A DNA stretch of 64,000 nucleotides from NCBI GenBank assembly GCA_959347315.1, contig OY365814.1:5396864-5460863 (forward strand), read 5' to 3'. The notes under the pieces are model-generated. The model was not told the DNA's origin. It searched no databases and saw only the letters and a program-made list of their open reading frames with translations. Of this stretch, positions 36,965 through 48,050 are shown in pieces. This DNA comes from Bimastos eiseni (lineage: Eukaryota; Annelida; Clitellata; Crassiclitellata; Lumbricidae). Within the stretch, counting starts at the first letter, position 1, and every line of letters starts with the position of its first letter. Both the position numbers and the translations under genes were made by a program.

Positions 36965-37434
36965 ATATGACTAGACAGTTACGTGTAAGAGCAAATTCAA
37001 TCCGAGCTTTCTGTCATGCAACTGTGTTGTCATGTCGGTCCATCTAACACCCTTTTGGTAAGTTCAAGAAACTTTTGAAGAAATATGATGATCCTCTATG
37101 CTATTCTTCATTTCCTGACATATTAGGTCATATTTGGGCTGCCATTGTTTCTCTGAACATAATTGACTATTTAGATTTACTGAGCAGTTTCTGTAAACCT
37201 TTGCTAGATGAGGCGATTACGGATACAACATAGTTTAAAAAGTCACTTTGAAATTGAAGATTTAAGGACTTGAACAATATTTTAAATTGCAGTTGTTCAA
37301 TGTTGTTTTCTTAACTTTTGAAACCTATGCAAAGGCGAATAATGCGGTTTCCCCACACAATTCCTGATTAACTTATTCTAACATTATGATCATTATTGTT
37401 TCTCAGTGTTGACCGTACATAATTTCTAATTCAG

Positions 37435-37620
37435 CTGTACGATCTTCCACTGGAGATTTTGGACATCATTCTGCAAAAGTCCTATCTGCATGAGGTATTG
37501 AATTCACCCACAATGCAAAGAGACGAAGAAATTATCAGGTCCCTCATATCAGTTGATGTTTGCATCAATCGAAGAGTTACCAGACAGCGTTTCAAGAGGA
37601 CAATCTGGCGTTGCCTGAAA
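37435..37620 (+). pseudogene. Unit 3 exon 3 (first copy), F-box-like, phase broken
   Basis: Open frame LYDLPLEILDIILQKSY... IRSLISVDVCINRRV... RFKRTIWRCLK. At 186 bases it is one short, and the donor reads AAA|GTAAGA instead of AAAG|GT, so joining to the CARD exon would be out of frame. Confidence 0.65.
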
Positions 37621-38513
37621 GTAAGATGTCTTCCAAACATTCCAACTTAAAAAAATCAACTACAAACGTTTACCTTGATACATATTTCAATATGGTCTGA
37701 AAACCTAACAGTGTGGCTATAGTGACGCATACGAATGGCACATGCTAACGTGTGTGTTTTGTTTAAGTAGATCTAGGCCAATCTCAGAAAGCATCATTTC
37801 CAATAGTTTGATTGATATGAAGTCTATGAAGTAAATACATATCCTGTAGTAAGCGAACAATGCTCACATAACTGGACAATATGTTGTGACGTACTAAAGA
37901 TGTGTATAAATTTTTCTTGTCTTGCATTATTAGATCATGCGTTTAGAGATGCTCCGCAAATCTCGTCTGTAGCACTCCGCACTCTCCTTGCCTATTGACT
38001 CCTTCTTGGGCGAATCTCCCACTATTGCCCGCTTCCCATATTTATATCCTTCCTCTCTTCCCTTGTCGGATGTCTGCTTAATTTCTTCACCTGTCGCCTC
38101 TGTCTCGCTTGCTTCCATCGTCCGTCTGGACCGTCCTCCTTCCTGTCTCTCTATTTATCCCTCTATCTCCTGCTGTCAGATGCGCGAATCTGGTAATGCG
38201 CTGGGAGTTGTATTAATTAAGCCAATTACAGAAGCGATTAGCAGCGGCTACTGGTCTGTCACGTACATGTAAAGTTCATTAAGTGCATAGTCGATCTGAA
38301 TATTCTGTAGTCCAGCTTGATTCAAATGTTCACATGAAAACTAATAGCTACAATTTTATTTAAACTAAATAATACATAATAATACATAATAATCATAAAG
38401 CCTCCGTCGATTGCGCAACTTGTAGTGTCCTTTATTACACTACAAGTAATCTTAATCTTCAAACTTCTAAAGCGCCACTCGAAGACCAAGCGAAGGAATG
38501 CCAGCTTATTCAT

Positions 38514-39525
38514 GGTTTACTATCAAAAGAGCGTAAATTAAAAGGGTGCAATCAAAAGGGCGCATCAAAAGGGCGAAAATCAAAAGGAATAGCACACGAT
38601 CAAAAGGGCGACAATCGAAAGAGCGCATTTTCAAAATGGCGACAATCAAAAGGGCGCATGTTCAAGAGGGCGACAAACAAAATGGCGCACGTTCAAAAGG
38701 GCGAAAATCAAATAAATGTAAATAAAAGATAAGAACGATTGAGAGATGGAACAACTGATAACAAAATTACCGGACGGCAAACAAAGCCCATATTATGAGG
38801 CCCTCTTCTTCCGTTAATTTGTTGAACACTTTTCAGTGAAAGCGTGCTGGTTGTGTAGACTTCTCGATAAAAATGAGTTTTGGATACGTCAAAAGGAATA
38901 AAGGTGACAAAATTTTAGTTTTCGAAGGTTACACATTTCGCAAGGAGAAAAGTGTAACTAACAAGACTTATTGGAAGTGTACCGAATACCGCTTAGCGAA
39001 ATGCGTGGCTATAGGTGCCATACTGAAGGCGATGTTTAAACGAAGTTACCACTTCGGCATAATCATTTGTTTGTCATAGATTAGGCCTACAAGATGTTCG
39101 CTCACTCGTTCTGTTCATTAGACTGCTCTGATCGGTCGATAAAAATTGCAAATCGTGGACGAATATGGTTCGCGTTATAACATAGACTATTTACGGGGTA
39201 TTGCTCACAACCTGGAATTGCAAGCTTTAAAAGGGAAACTTTCAATAGCTGACGCTGACATTCTTTAATAGTGTTTTTTCCTAATAATATATTACAGTGA
39301 CATTGATATTTTGTATAATATGACACTGAATCGTGCTTTTTAATCATTGTTTGTCATGGATTACAAGATGTTCACTCACTCGTTCTGTTCATTTATTTAT
39401 TTATTTAATTTTCGCTCCTTTGATCGTGCGCCCTTTTGTTTGTCGCTCTTTTGAACATGCGCCCTTTTGATGGTCACCTTTTTAAACGTGCGCTCTTTCG
39501 ATTGTCGCCCTTTTGATAGGATACC
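38514..39525. mobile_element. Foldback element FB-3 (Mutator-like) with TCAAAAGGGCGACAA subrepeats
   Basis: The left end GGTTTACTATCAAAAGAGCG and the reverse complement of the right end (GGTATCCTATCAAAAGGGCG) match; both arms are tandem TCAAAAGGGCG(A/C)xxA repeats (38524-38715 and 39405-39520). A 9-bp target duplication CTTATTCAT flanks it (38505-38513 and 39526-39534), the size typical of Mutator-like transposases. It carries a FLYWCH ORF (38873-39079). Confidence 0.9.
38873..39079 (+). CDS. FLYWCH-type zinc finger ORF inside FB-3
   Basis: 68 codons from ATG: MSFGYVKRNKGDKILVFEGY, then FRKEK, TYWKCTEYRLAKCVAIGAI. The F-x-G-Y-x-F...YW-x-C-x-x-Y-x-x-x-x-C pattern is the first half of a FLYWCH zinc finger; the final His residues of the motif are not in place, so it may be truncated. 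FLYWCH fingers are common in Mutator-like transposon proteins and probably bind the element ends. No transposase domain follows. Confidence 0.65.
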   Translation: MSFGYVKRNKGDKILVFEGYTFRKEKSVTNKTYWKCTEYRLAKCVAIGAILKAMFKRSYHFGIIICLS

Positions 39526-40084
39526 CTTATTCATAAGCGCTATTCACTAAAAGAGGCCATCGTCTGATGAGCTGAGCGTCACACTTTTACAGTTTCCTTT
39601 CTTCTCGTATCGATTTGTCTTCTAGGAACTGATTTTTGTTTTATTCCTGGCTCTCGATACAACCTCTCCGGCTCGACATATCGAAGGCCTATTATTAACC
39701 TAAGTTGATAGCCATCGCTTAACTTACAAATAATAATAGTCTATTAACTTGGCATTGACATCTGACAATGTCGATTACGATCATTCTTATCAAAGCCGTC
39801 CGGAATATAGGCCTATTTCAAGCTATCTTGTTGGATGTTTTTACGGCCGAAGCATGTTGATTATTGTACTGTATTCCTAGATCATTAAACAGACTTGCAT
39901 TTTGTCATTGAGACTCACGAACAACCTTGCGGATTGGATTTCACTAAAAGTTGATAGAAATGCTGGGCTGCCCTAGCTAGTGTACGCCTAAGCCTACGGC
40001 TTTTGTGCTGCTCGGTCGGCAATATTTATTCTTATTCTTATTACCGAAATTTGATACCGCCCTTCTTCCAACATCTTTTTGCTC

Positions 40085-40265
40085 AGAAGTGCATACACAC
40101 GCCTCGACGGCGCAACTGCAGTTGTACTGCAGAGCAATGGTGCGCGTAGGACTTGCTCAAGGTCCCTACACAGTGACTGACGCCCCGGACGAGGGTCGAA
40201 CCCGCGCGCTCAGCAGACACTGAACGTTACGGGCTGACCGCTCTAACCGATCGGCCACTGTGCCA
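40085..40265 (-). mobile_element. tRNA-derived SINE, minus strand
   Basis: The reverse strand starts TGGCCGATCGGTTAGAGCGG (A box), then GGTTCGACCC (B box at about 40190-40203), then GGCGTCAGTCACTGTGTAGG and GACCTTGAGCAAGTCC. The head looks derived from a Ser/Leu-type tRNA. It shares its body with the copy at 32885-33065. Confidence 0.8.
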
Positions 40266-40959
40266 CACGATTTATTATGCTACTGTATAGTCACGTCGGT
40301 TCATATTGGACAGAACACATTTGAGGTGGTTACTAGCTGCCAAGCAACTTCTAATGAAATATCATGATCCTTTAGGCTATTCTTTTTTTTCTGACAACCA
40401 AGGCCCATTTACACTGTCATTGCTTCCACGACTATTATGTGTTACCTAATAGTTTCGATTCACTTCAATTCAAGTTTATTTGGCAAACCAAAGTAACAAG
40501 TTACATGAGATCGGTATAACAAACAAAATTTATGATTGCACAGAAGACCCAATTAAGGACGAAGGGTCCGGCAGGTTAGGGCCACCAATAAATTTGATAC
40601 AAAGTAGTTGGGTATAGAGGCCAAAATGTGAGTAGAGTGTTTGAAAATAACATGGAGGAGCAAAGCTTAACTAATCTTAACTAACGAATATGCTAACAGT
40701 AAGCGAGTAAAGGTAAATTATAAATTAGTAGGGATTACATAATCAAGGTAGATGACTACAACCGGTAAATGAAGTAGGTAATGATAAAGTAATAGTTGTT
40801 TATTTAAATCCCAATTGATCTTATCAGGAATATTACAGAAACTACGGTAATCTGATTTCTCAATTATTAAGTACATGTATGCCAACGATTGTCAGAAATG
40901 AGGTTGAGTTTACAGTAATGGTTACAATTCACCAGATATAATAGCGGATTTAATCTTAT

Positions 40960-41400
40960 TTTTGAATTAATGAAAATTGGGAATGAGACTTAAATTGACA
41001 GAGATAGAATTCCAGATTCTAGGATCTTTGCACTTGATGGACATTGGTCTAGTGTTTGTTCTAGCATAAGGAATGTACAAGGTGTTAGGATCTCTACTAA
41101 GGTGATACAATAATCCTGCATTAGGCGTAAAATAATCATGGAAGATACTTGGTAGGGAGTTGTGAAAGTACCGATGCATAAAGAGGATTATTTGGAGCTT
41201 ATTTATCTGTTCAATTTTGAGCATCCTACTAGCTACGAATACTTCACTGGTATGAGCATTATAGTGAATACCAGCCACAAATCGTATTGCTCTTTTTTGA
41301 ATAACGCCTATCTTATTTAGGGAGAATTTGTAGGTAGAGGCCCATATTATCAGACCTATGCGATATCAGACGAATACGGATCCCACTTTTGTTTAAGATG
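40960..41400 (-). mobile_element. Non-LTR retrotransposon tail, reverse strand
   Basis: Minus-strand frame AGIHYNAHTSEVFVASRMLK, LQIILFMHRYFHNSLPSIFH, then PYARTNTRPMSIKCKDPRIW, NSISVNLSLI. This is the C-terminal region of a non-LTR reverse transcriptase (R-I-A-G...AHT...LPxxF...R..N.R...GPxIWNSI). Open for 103 codons, so it is younger than most others here. Confidence 0.8.
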
Positions 41401-41598
41401 CCACTTAGAAGATTGTAGCATCTGGACAATAAAAATTGGAAATAGGAGTGATTCGAAAGTATTTCTTAACTGTTGAATCCATGCTTTGTTAATTTATGCG
41501 ATATCGCCATACGATTCATGGCTGACTGATTAATCATGGCACAGGTCCTACAATTATTATGGATCCCTGCGTTGACTTTGCATCTCTAATCATTTCAG

Positions 41599-41748
41599 TT
41601 GTACGATCTTCCATTGGAGATGTTGGACATTATCTTACAAAAGTCCTATCTGTATTGGATATTGAATTCATCAACAAAGTCGACGTTTGCTTCAATCGAA
41701 GAATTACCAGACAACGCTTCAAGAAGATTATCTGGCGTTATCTGAAAG
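41599..41748 (+). pseudogene. Unit 3 exon 3 (second copy), 37-base internal deletion
   Basis: Acceptor CATTTCAG then LYDLPLEMLDIILQKSYLYW; 37 bases equivalent to the THTDEEIIRSLTS region are missing, which shifts the frame, while VDVCFNRRITRQRFKKIIWR remains in another frame. Donor AAAG|GTTGGA is intact. It lies directly before the CARD exon, so it is the positional homologue of exon 3 in other units. Confidence 0.8.
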
Positions 41749-42117
41749 GTTGGATGTCTTCCAAATATAACCACAAACGATTACTTTTTTTTGATGAAAT
41801 TGAAATAATATTTAAATTTATATTATATTATATTTTTACTATATTTATATTATATTTTAATTATATTTATTTATATTATAACCTGAAGACTTAAGTTAAC
41901 AGCGTCATTTTCGCTACTCGTGTGGAAGACCAGTTATCAAGACACTTTCAGCAGTGTAGCCTATATTAAGCATCGCCCTCAATTGTTTAATAGATAAATT
42001 ATGAAAGTCATTAAAGTAAAAAATTTCCTGCAGTAAGCGAGCAATGCTCACAAACCTGACGATCTGTTACGACTTAACGTAGTTTTGTTTAAATTTATTT
42101 TTGGTTTGTCTCCTTAG

Positions 42118-42405
42118 GTTTCTATGCAAAAACCAAGAAAAGGTATGCAATCATTAGAAACAACAGAAATTATCTCCAAGAAAATATTCAACCAAGCAAC
42201 GGGTTAATCGCTTCACTATTGTCTCTTAACTGCATAGCGTCAGAACAACGTCACTTCATCAAACGACGGCGTTCAAAACGATTCATGAACGCCGATCTTT
42301 TGTATCTCATGAAGTCTTTCGACGAAACTAAATTTTTCAATTTTTTCAAATGCCTTCGACAAACCAAACAGAAGATAGTGGCAAGGATCATAGAACACGG
42401 AGGAG
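42118..42405 (+). CDS. Unit 3 exon 4, CARD domain
   Basis: Acceptor TCTCCTTAG, 288 open bases, donor GGAG|GTTTGT. CARD helices as YLQENIQPSNGLIASLLSL, IASEQRHFIKRR, MNADLLYLMKSF and FFKCLRQTKQKIVARII. Intact despite damage elsewhere in the unit. Confidence 0.8.
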
Positions 42406-43159
42406 GTTTGTAGAAAAAACAGCTATTGTATAACATTATATTCACAAAGGCGCTGGGCCAACAGGTGCTGAAATCTTGTGGAAATGTTCATATGAAACGC
42501 TTGCCTACTTTCAGGGCAAACATAAATTTACGATGAATCGTTATAGAAATCATCATGACATTTGTTATGGCCACAATGAATAAAGCAATTTCCTATGCAG
42601 GCCTTTTTTGGAGGCTAAGCAAAAGTAATTGGATTAGACTACGAAATTGTGCTTAAGTGCATTCCTACGCCTTTATATAAGTTGAGTATTAGCCGATTAT
42701 GCCAATTTTAAAGCTCATCGCACTGCTCTACTGCAATTATTGATATTGCATCTACGCGTGGTTCCTTTGCTGACTTGTGCTTTTCACATGCTGCCAGGAG
42801 AGAATTATCAGCATTCTCAAACTGTCGCTGTTGATAGTTCTACAATCTACATAAAGAAGTAACGAGGCTTTGTGAATACTTAATTCAATGTATCTGACTT
42901 TGCTGCTCCATTATTCATAGTCTAAATTCATAATCTGCTGTTATTAGTTGATCAGCGTTTTTACGAATTTAGATCACTGTATTCGAAATGCATGATGCGG
43001 TTCTTTTTACACATAACCATCTGCTTATTTCGCTTAAATTAGACAAAACTTCGTATTGGCCAAGACTCTAGTCCACAACCTAAAGAATACATCTTAGTGA
43101 GTGCAGCTATCTAGAACTAACTCTTAGTAAGTAGTTTAAGAATTGAAAAATGTTTTCAG

Positions 43160-43533
43160 CTGTAATCAAAAGCGATTATGTACTTGTGGTGCAAAGTGTA
43201 GGTCTGCAAGTTCAATGGAAGCACAACTGCTTCATCATGCAATCGAAGATCTTTGAAGTAAAACCAAATTGTGGTCACATAAAACTGATAAACTCATCAA
43301 TCAACTGAAATGTGAAGGTATAGAAATCCTCAACTCTCAAATGAAGAAACGTACTTTGGTCGTTTGGATCTGGTGTCATTCACAAGCAGCAATTGAAAAT
43401 ATTCAGAAGCTCTACGAATCGAATCAATTGGCAGATATATTCTTTGGTTTCGAAGATATTCATTCATCTGCCTCTGAAATCGTCAAATCAATAGTCATCA
43501 AAACTGATACGAATCAATTCAAGAAAACAGTAG
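43160..43533 (+). pseudogene. Unit 3 exon 5, TRADD-N-like, with stop codon
   Basis: 374 bases: one base is missing near 43170 and the codon after IEDL is TGA (43254-43256) where other units have CGA. The following part is open (LVVWIWCHSQAAIENIQKLY, ESNQLADIFFGFEDI). The donor GTAG|GCAAGT keeps the GC form. Confidence 0.8.
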
Positions 43534-44847
43534 GCAAGTTTAATTGAATTCGTCAATAAGAAGATCTAAAAGTTTTTAATCAACTTATAGAGGGCTTTGT
43601 TTATGATTCACGCAAATAGAGTGAAATATGCTCACTGGAGACGCAGAAGGTTAGTCTCAAAAATTTTACCATAAAGAGACAAACTATATCTACCAGGAGA
43701 TGGTTCTAGAGGGCGTAATGCAACCTAAAGCTACTGGAATCGTGTTTATGTGTTTACATTTCAAGAATGCCTCAGGTTGGATTGGAAGACACGTGTACAT
43801 AGGATACGAATTGAAAGGCAGATGGAAAATTAAAGGCTCGCAGTGAGATGGATAGTATGCAGAAGACAAACTTGAACGGATCAGACATTAATTTTTATAT
43901 TGATGACAGGGACAGATACATGTAGCAAAGAGTCGAATATTAATAATTGAGGATTTGGCTAAAGTAAATAATCAAGACTGTTGAGTCAAGATTACATTAC
44001 AATCCTAAATCATTGAATACAATATCAAATAGATTGTTTAGCTTTATTTGCTCTTTACATTAACTGTTAACATCACTCAACTCTAATTCCTTTTGTATTA
44101 CATAGTCATTTGTAAATGATTATTCAAATTTGACCATATTATTTTGTACCAACTATTTAAATGTGAAATAGGTCTTTGCAGCATCTAGTGGTAGTTTCAT
44201 TTTTTACGACGCTGTGTGATAACAAAGATCACTGGAGTCGCTCTCCTCCTCCAAGCTTGCATTTATTTCAGACATTTGAACTTGGTTATATGAATTTTGG
44301 GTTGTTTGTCTTATATTTTATGACGTCCTTACTCTCACGCCATAGTGAGGTGCTATTAGTATTCAAATCGTAATCGCTGCAATGACGTAATATACGATTA
44401 ATGCTTTATAGGCTAGGCATCAAATCTCAATCGTTTCAGAATTATCATTATCGACAAGGCTGGGCTGATTGAATCAATATTGCTACCACCGACATGCAAT
44501 AACAGATTCGATGATATAATAATTAAACATCACTTAATTCTAATTCATGTTGCATTATAGAGAAGCATAATGAAAGAAGTGTGGCAGCTAATTATTAATA
44601 TATTAATAAAAATTAAAATATCCGTTTTGCGTCAGAGTCATTAAATGACCAAACAGTTTGCCTGATGCATTTTAATTCTAATTATAATAATAAAAATTAA
44701 ATAAATACCCAAAATATGAAATAATTGAAAGCAAGATAAATAACATTTTAACAATCAATTGTAATACAAATAATATTAGATCAAAATCGAGGATATTCTT
44801 AATGGTCAATATTTTGCGTAATTACTATTGGTTTGCTCTTGTTTTAG

Positions 44848-45773
44848 TCGTATGTCCTATTGTTGTCGACTTCACTCAAAGAATCTTGCTAGAAGTTACT
44901 GAAAAAATACACTGAATAACTAAATTGAGAAATGAAATCTTTGTCCTCTGTTATTGTGAAACAACCGGTTTTCATGTAATTTGTGTCTTTGAGGATGAAA
45001 ATCCATTTGCCCTCCAGAAGAAAATCAATTCAAAAGAAGTTTCATCACCTACCGACATTGTATCCAATGAGAAGGAAAATTGTCTCTACGTCTCTGACAC
45101 TGTGAAATGCGCCTGGAAGATAACAAGAAAAGTCGAAGACGATGACAAACAAGAGATCATTAAATGGTTGACCATTGATTATTTTCCATCGAATCTGTCA
45201 GTGTCAAGTGATGGTCAGTTGTTAGTGATCAATGATTCATTGTCCATTCTGATGATCTACGGTTCAGACGCAGAACTTATTCGATCCATTCAGTTACAAA
45301 GAGACATCGAAGCTCCGCGCCATGCAGTTAAAACATCCATCGGCAATTTCATCATCCTGCACTGGTGGGAGAAAACTGAGAAGATGGGGGAAAGAGAGTT
45401 GAGTGCGAGAATAGAGAGGATGCAATGGGTCTTAAGCGAGTTGGCCGGAGATGGACAGATGATTGTCCGCCGTTCTATTCCTTCAAACATAGCACAAACA
45501 CGGAATGGACTCCAATATCTCTCACTCGATTCGGACGATCGAGTATTTGTGGCTGACTATGAGAATAATCGAGTGATTCTCTTGGATTCAGATCTTAAAT
45601 GGAATCGATTTATTTGCCAACCAGAAGATGAATCACTGTTCAAATTTCCTCCGACATTGTGTTATGACGAAGACAAGATACAGCTGATAGTCAGAGGATC
45701 TTATTATATTGGACAATGCCTTGATGTTTACACTTTGCATCGACAAGAACTGAATTTTCATTCAACCTTTTGA
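44848..45773 (+). pseudogene. Unit 3 exon 6, NHL-like propeller, with stop codon
   Basis: Acceptor GTTTTAG, 926 bases, no net frameshift, but TGA at 44913-44915 replaces the GGA codon of the RGVTK motif. After that the frame is open for 285 codons (LSVSSDGQLLVIND, LSLDSDDRVFVADYENNRVI, TLCYDEDKIQLIVRG). Confidence 0.8.
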
Positions 45774-48050
45774 TATAGAGCGGTCTTCGCTAGGGCCCCG
45801 GAACTCCCACAGGGCCCACATCCTTCCCCGATTGAGGGCTTCAAGTTTGTAAGGTTGGCCTACCTCCATGTTTAGCCGGTTATTCTGCTTTTTTGTGACA
45901 ATTTGAATCTGACACCGGCGAGGATATGAAAGAAAGTAACAGAGTAGGTTTATCTAAAAAAAACCAACAACCGCTGTTCTGGTTCTAGCAGACGCCGCTA
46001 AGTCATCTGCCAGTGCCACTGCTGTCTCTTTATTTGGATGAGGGATGTAACGAATATTTTCTTCATCGCACTTGAAAATTTTAACTAGGATGAAATCCAG
46101 AATCAATTGTGTGAATTTTATTCGCAATTTCTTTGTACTTGGACAAGGTTCACGACATGCTTAACCAACTTGACAAATGCGTACTAGAAAAAAGGCGGGG
46201 GCGAGTTCATTGGCAACTTATATACATGTACATGTACTTCCTGGTGGCTTATCATCTGCGTAATTATGTGGTACGATGTCTTGTTTCAAATCAAATAGAC
46301 GAGTAAAATGATGCAGTCACCAAAGTTTGTAATTGATTCACTGGAAGGGGAGCTAGGTGTACGTGAACCTACAGTCCAATAGAGTTTTCCCACGTATAAA
46401 TCGTCAAATTGCATTTGAATCTGCTGTTTCAAGTGTACATAAAGTAGCAGAAGAATTGAGGTAATACCACCTTTTCTGAAACGATAAACCGACTTGGAAG
46501 AGATGCGGCAGATCAAGGATTTCAACAGCATATTTTGGTTTCTCTGTCGCTCCGACACTCTCATCAAAATACAAGACTTGAGCAGACTTGAGACGTATAA
46601 ATATAGTAACCTCTAATGAACAAGTAAACCTATAATAGAGCTCTCGTGTTTTAAGTTATCCCTTCATATAGACAGTCAGCTGACAACAGCGTGAGACTTG
46701 ATACAGTACCTTTATGTGAATGAACTTCATATCCTTTGCACAGTGGTTGGTGCTGCGTTCAGTTTCACATTGCAGATAATAAAAACATTTTAATCGTTCA
46801 TCCGTGCTCCGCAGCGGATTGTCTTCGCGGACGATTATTTTTTATTGAAATTGAAAACTTGCCGATGAAAAACCAATTTTGCGTTTGTTTGCATTTGTTC
46901 GCCGCTTATTAATCACCGCTAAATTGATAATAGATTCGTAGGCGTCTTCACGTAACATTTGACATATTTAAGACAAATATATATAATTACTGAAACACAG
47001 ATCCCTGCTATTTTAAGTTATGTGTGTCCACCACAGAAGATATATCACCAACTTGTCCCAGTACATTAAGTAAGGAGCAGTCGACGAAAGTTTTTTCTGT
47101 AGCTCGACCTAGTCCTGCGCGTTGGAGGTATCACTCTGTGTATCTTCTCAAAATGTTTCTGTGTGTGTAATAAATTTATTTAACGACGCATCCATGACAA
47201 GGATGATATGCGTTCAATATGTTTCATTTAGTTCCCTGCTTTTACTGGGATCCCTGAAATTCTGTATTCATCATGGGCTACCTTTGTCTAATGGACTGAT
47301 CGTCAGGATATTGGCCTGATTATAACTGTACTAGTGTACTTGTGTGCCATTGATTGACCCCTTGCTCGTTATGGAATTACTAAGTAATAACATTTTCAAA
47401 TGTAAAAACCGTGATAGGATTTTTACCAGCCAGAGATGACAAAACTAATTTCATGAATAATCTACAGGAAAATGTGAAGATCATATTTTATTAGCCATTC
47501 ATCATCATTGTCTTTATTACACTGTATTCGAAAAACCCATCAAATGATGAAAATCATTACATCAATTATAGACTAAGGGTGCTCAATAAACCAATGAATG
47601 ATATTTTAAATTGATTCACCATAGGGGCTTTGGCTGAAGCAATGTGGTTGTTACAGATTCGAGCCTTCTGTGGAGGGATTCTCTAAGAAGATATGATAGC
47701 ACAGTTGTTCAGCGTCATCGTTTTATGCGTACGAAACAGAAATAATAATGATGGAAATAGCTGTAGGCCTACCACTGATGATCGGTGATTCTGTTTTATT
47801 CTCAAAGAGCAAAATATGCTCTCATAATTACGGTCTCAGGAATAATGAATTCGTGCCCGGAGAAGCTAATTATTTATACACAAAACGCTTGTGGTATTAA
47901 TAGTGGAGGTGGTAGTGCTTTTGTTGCTGGTACTTGGTTTTCCGGATGGTGATGATGTTGTTGTATGTGTTAGGGGCGAATGAGTGAGTAACTGAATCGC
48001 TTAGTGATCGTCTATATAAACTGCTTCACATGAGATACCCGGTATCTCAT
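45774..48050. other. Downstream flank of unit 3 / upstream of unit 4
   Basis: The first ~900 bases repeat the downstream flank of other units (GATATGAAAGAAAGTAACAG near 45913; CAGATCAAGGATTTCAACAG near 46513, also after units 1 and 2). I see no gene in the rest. The 47122-47319 frame is not convincing. Confidence 0.5.

Larger units (their letters stand above)
35024..45773 (+). pseudogene. Unit 3: CARD / TRADD-N-like / propeller pseudogene
   Basis: Exons: 35024-35111, 36900-36964, 37435-37620, a second exon 3 at 41599-41748, 42118-42405, 43160-43533 and 44848-45773. Lesions are several and of different kinds. The exon 2 donor reads AT instead of GT, the first exon 3 is one base short, and the second exon 3 has a 37-base deletion. 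Exon 5 has a 1-base deletion and a TGA (43254-43256), and exon 6 has a TGA (44913-44915). The stop substitutions and the large deletion are not typical sequencing errors, so this copy is almost certainly dead. A Mutator-like foldback, a SINE and a retrotransposon tail lie between the two exon 3 copies. Confidence 0.85.

Noticed and set aside
37930..38272. Frames of 62-94 codons on both strands after the first exon 3 of unit 3
   Set aside because: Low-complexity Ser/Pro or Glu/Lys composition in a pyrimidine-rich intron segment; no counterpart elsewhere.
40185..40265. Functional tRNA gene on the minus strand
   Set aside because: A and B boxes are recognisable but the clover-leaf arms do not pair well and a shared non-tRNA body follows, as in the copy at 32885. 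It is a SINE.
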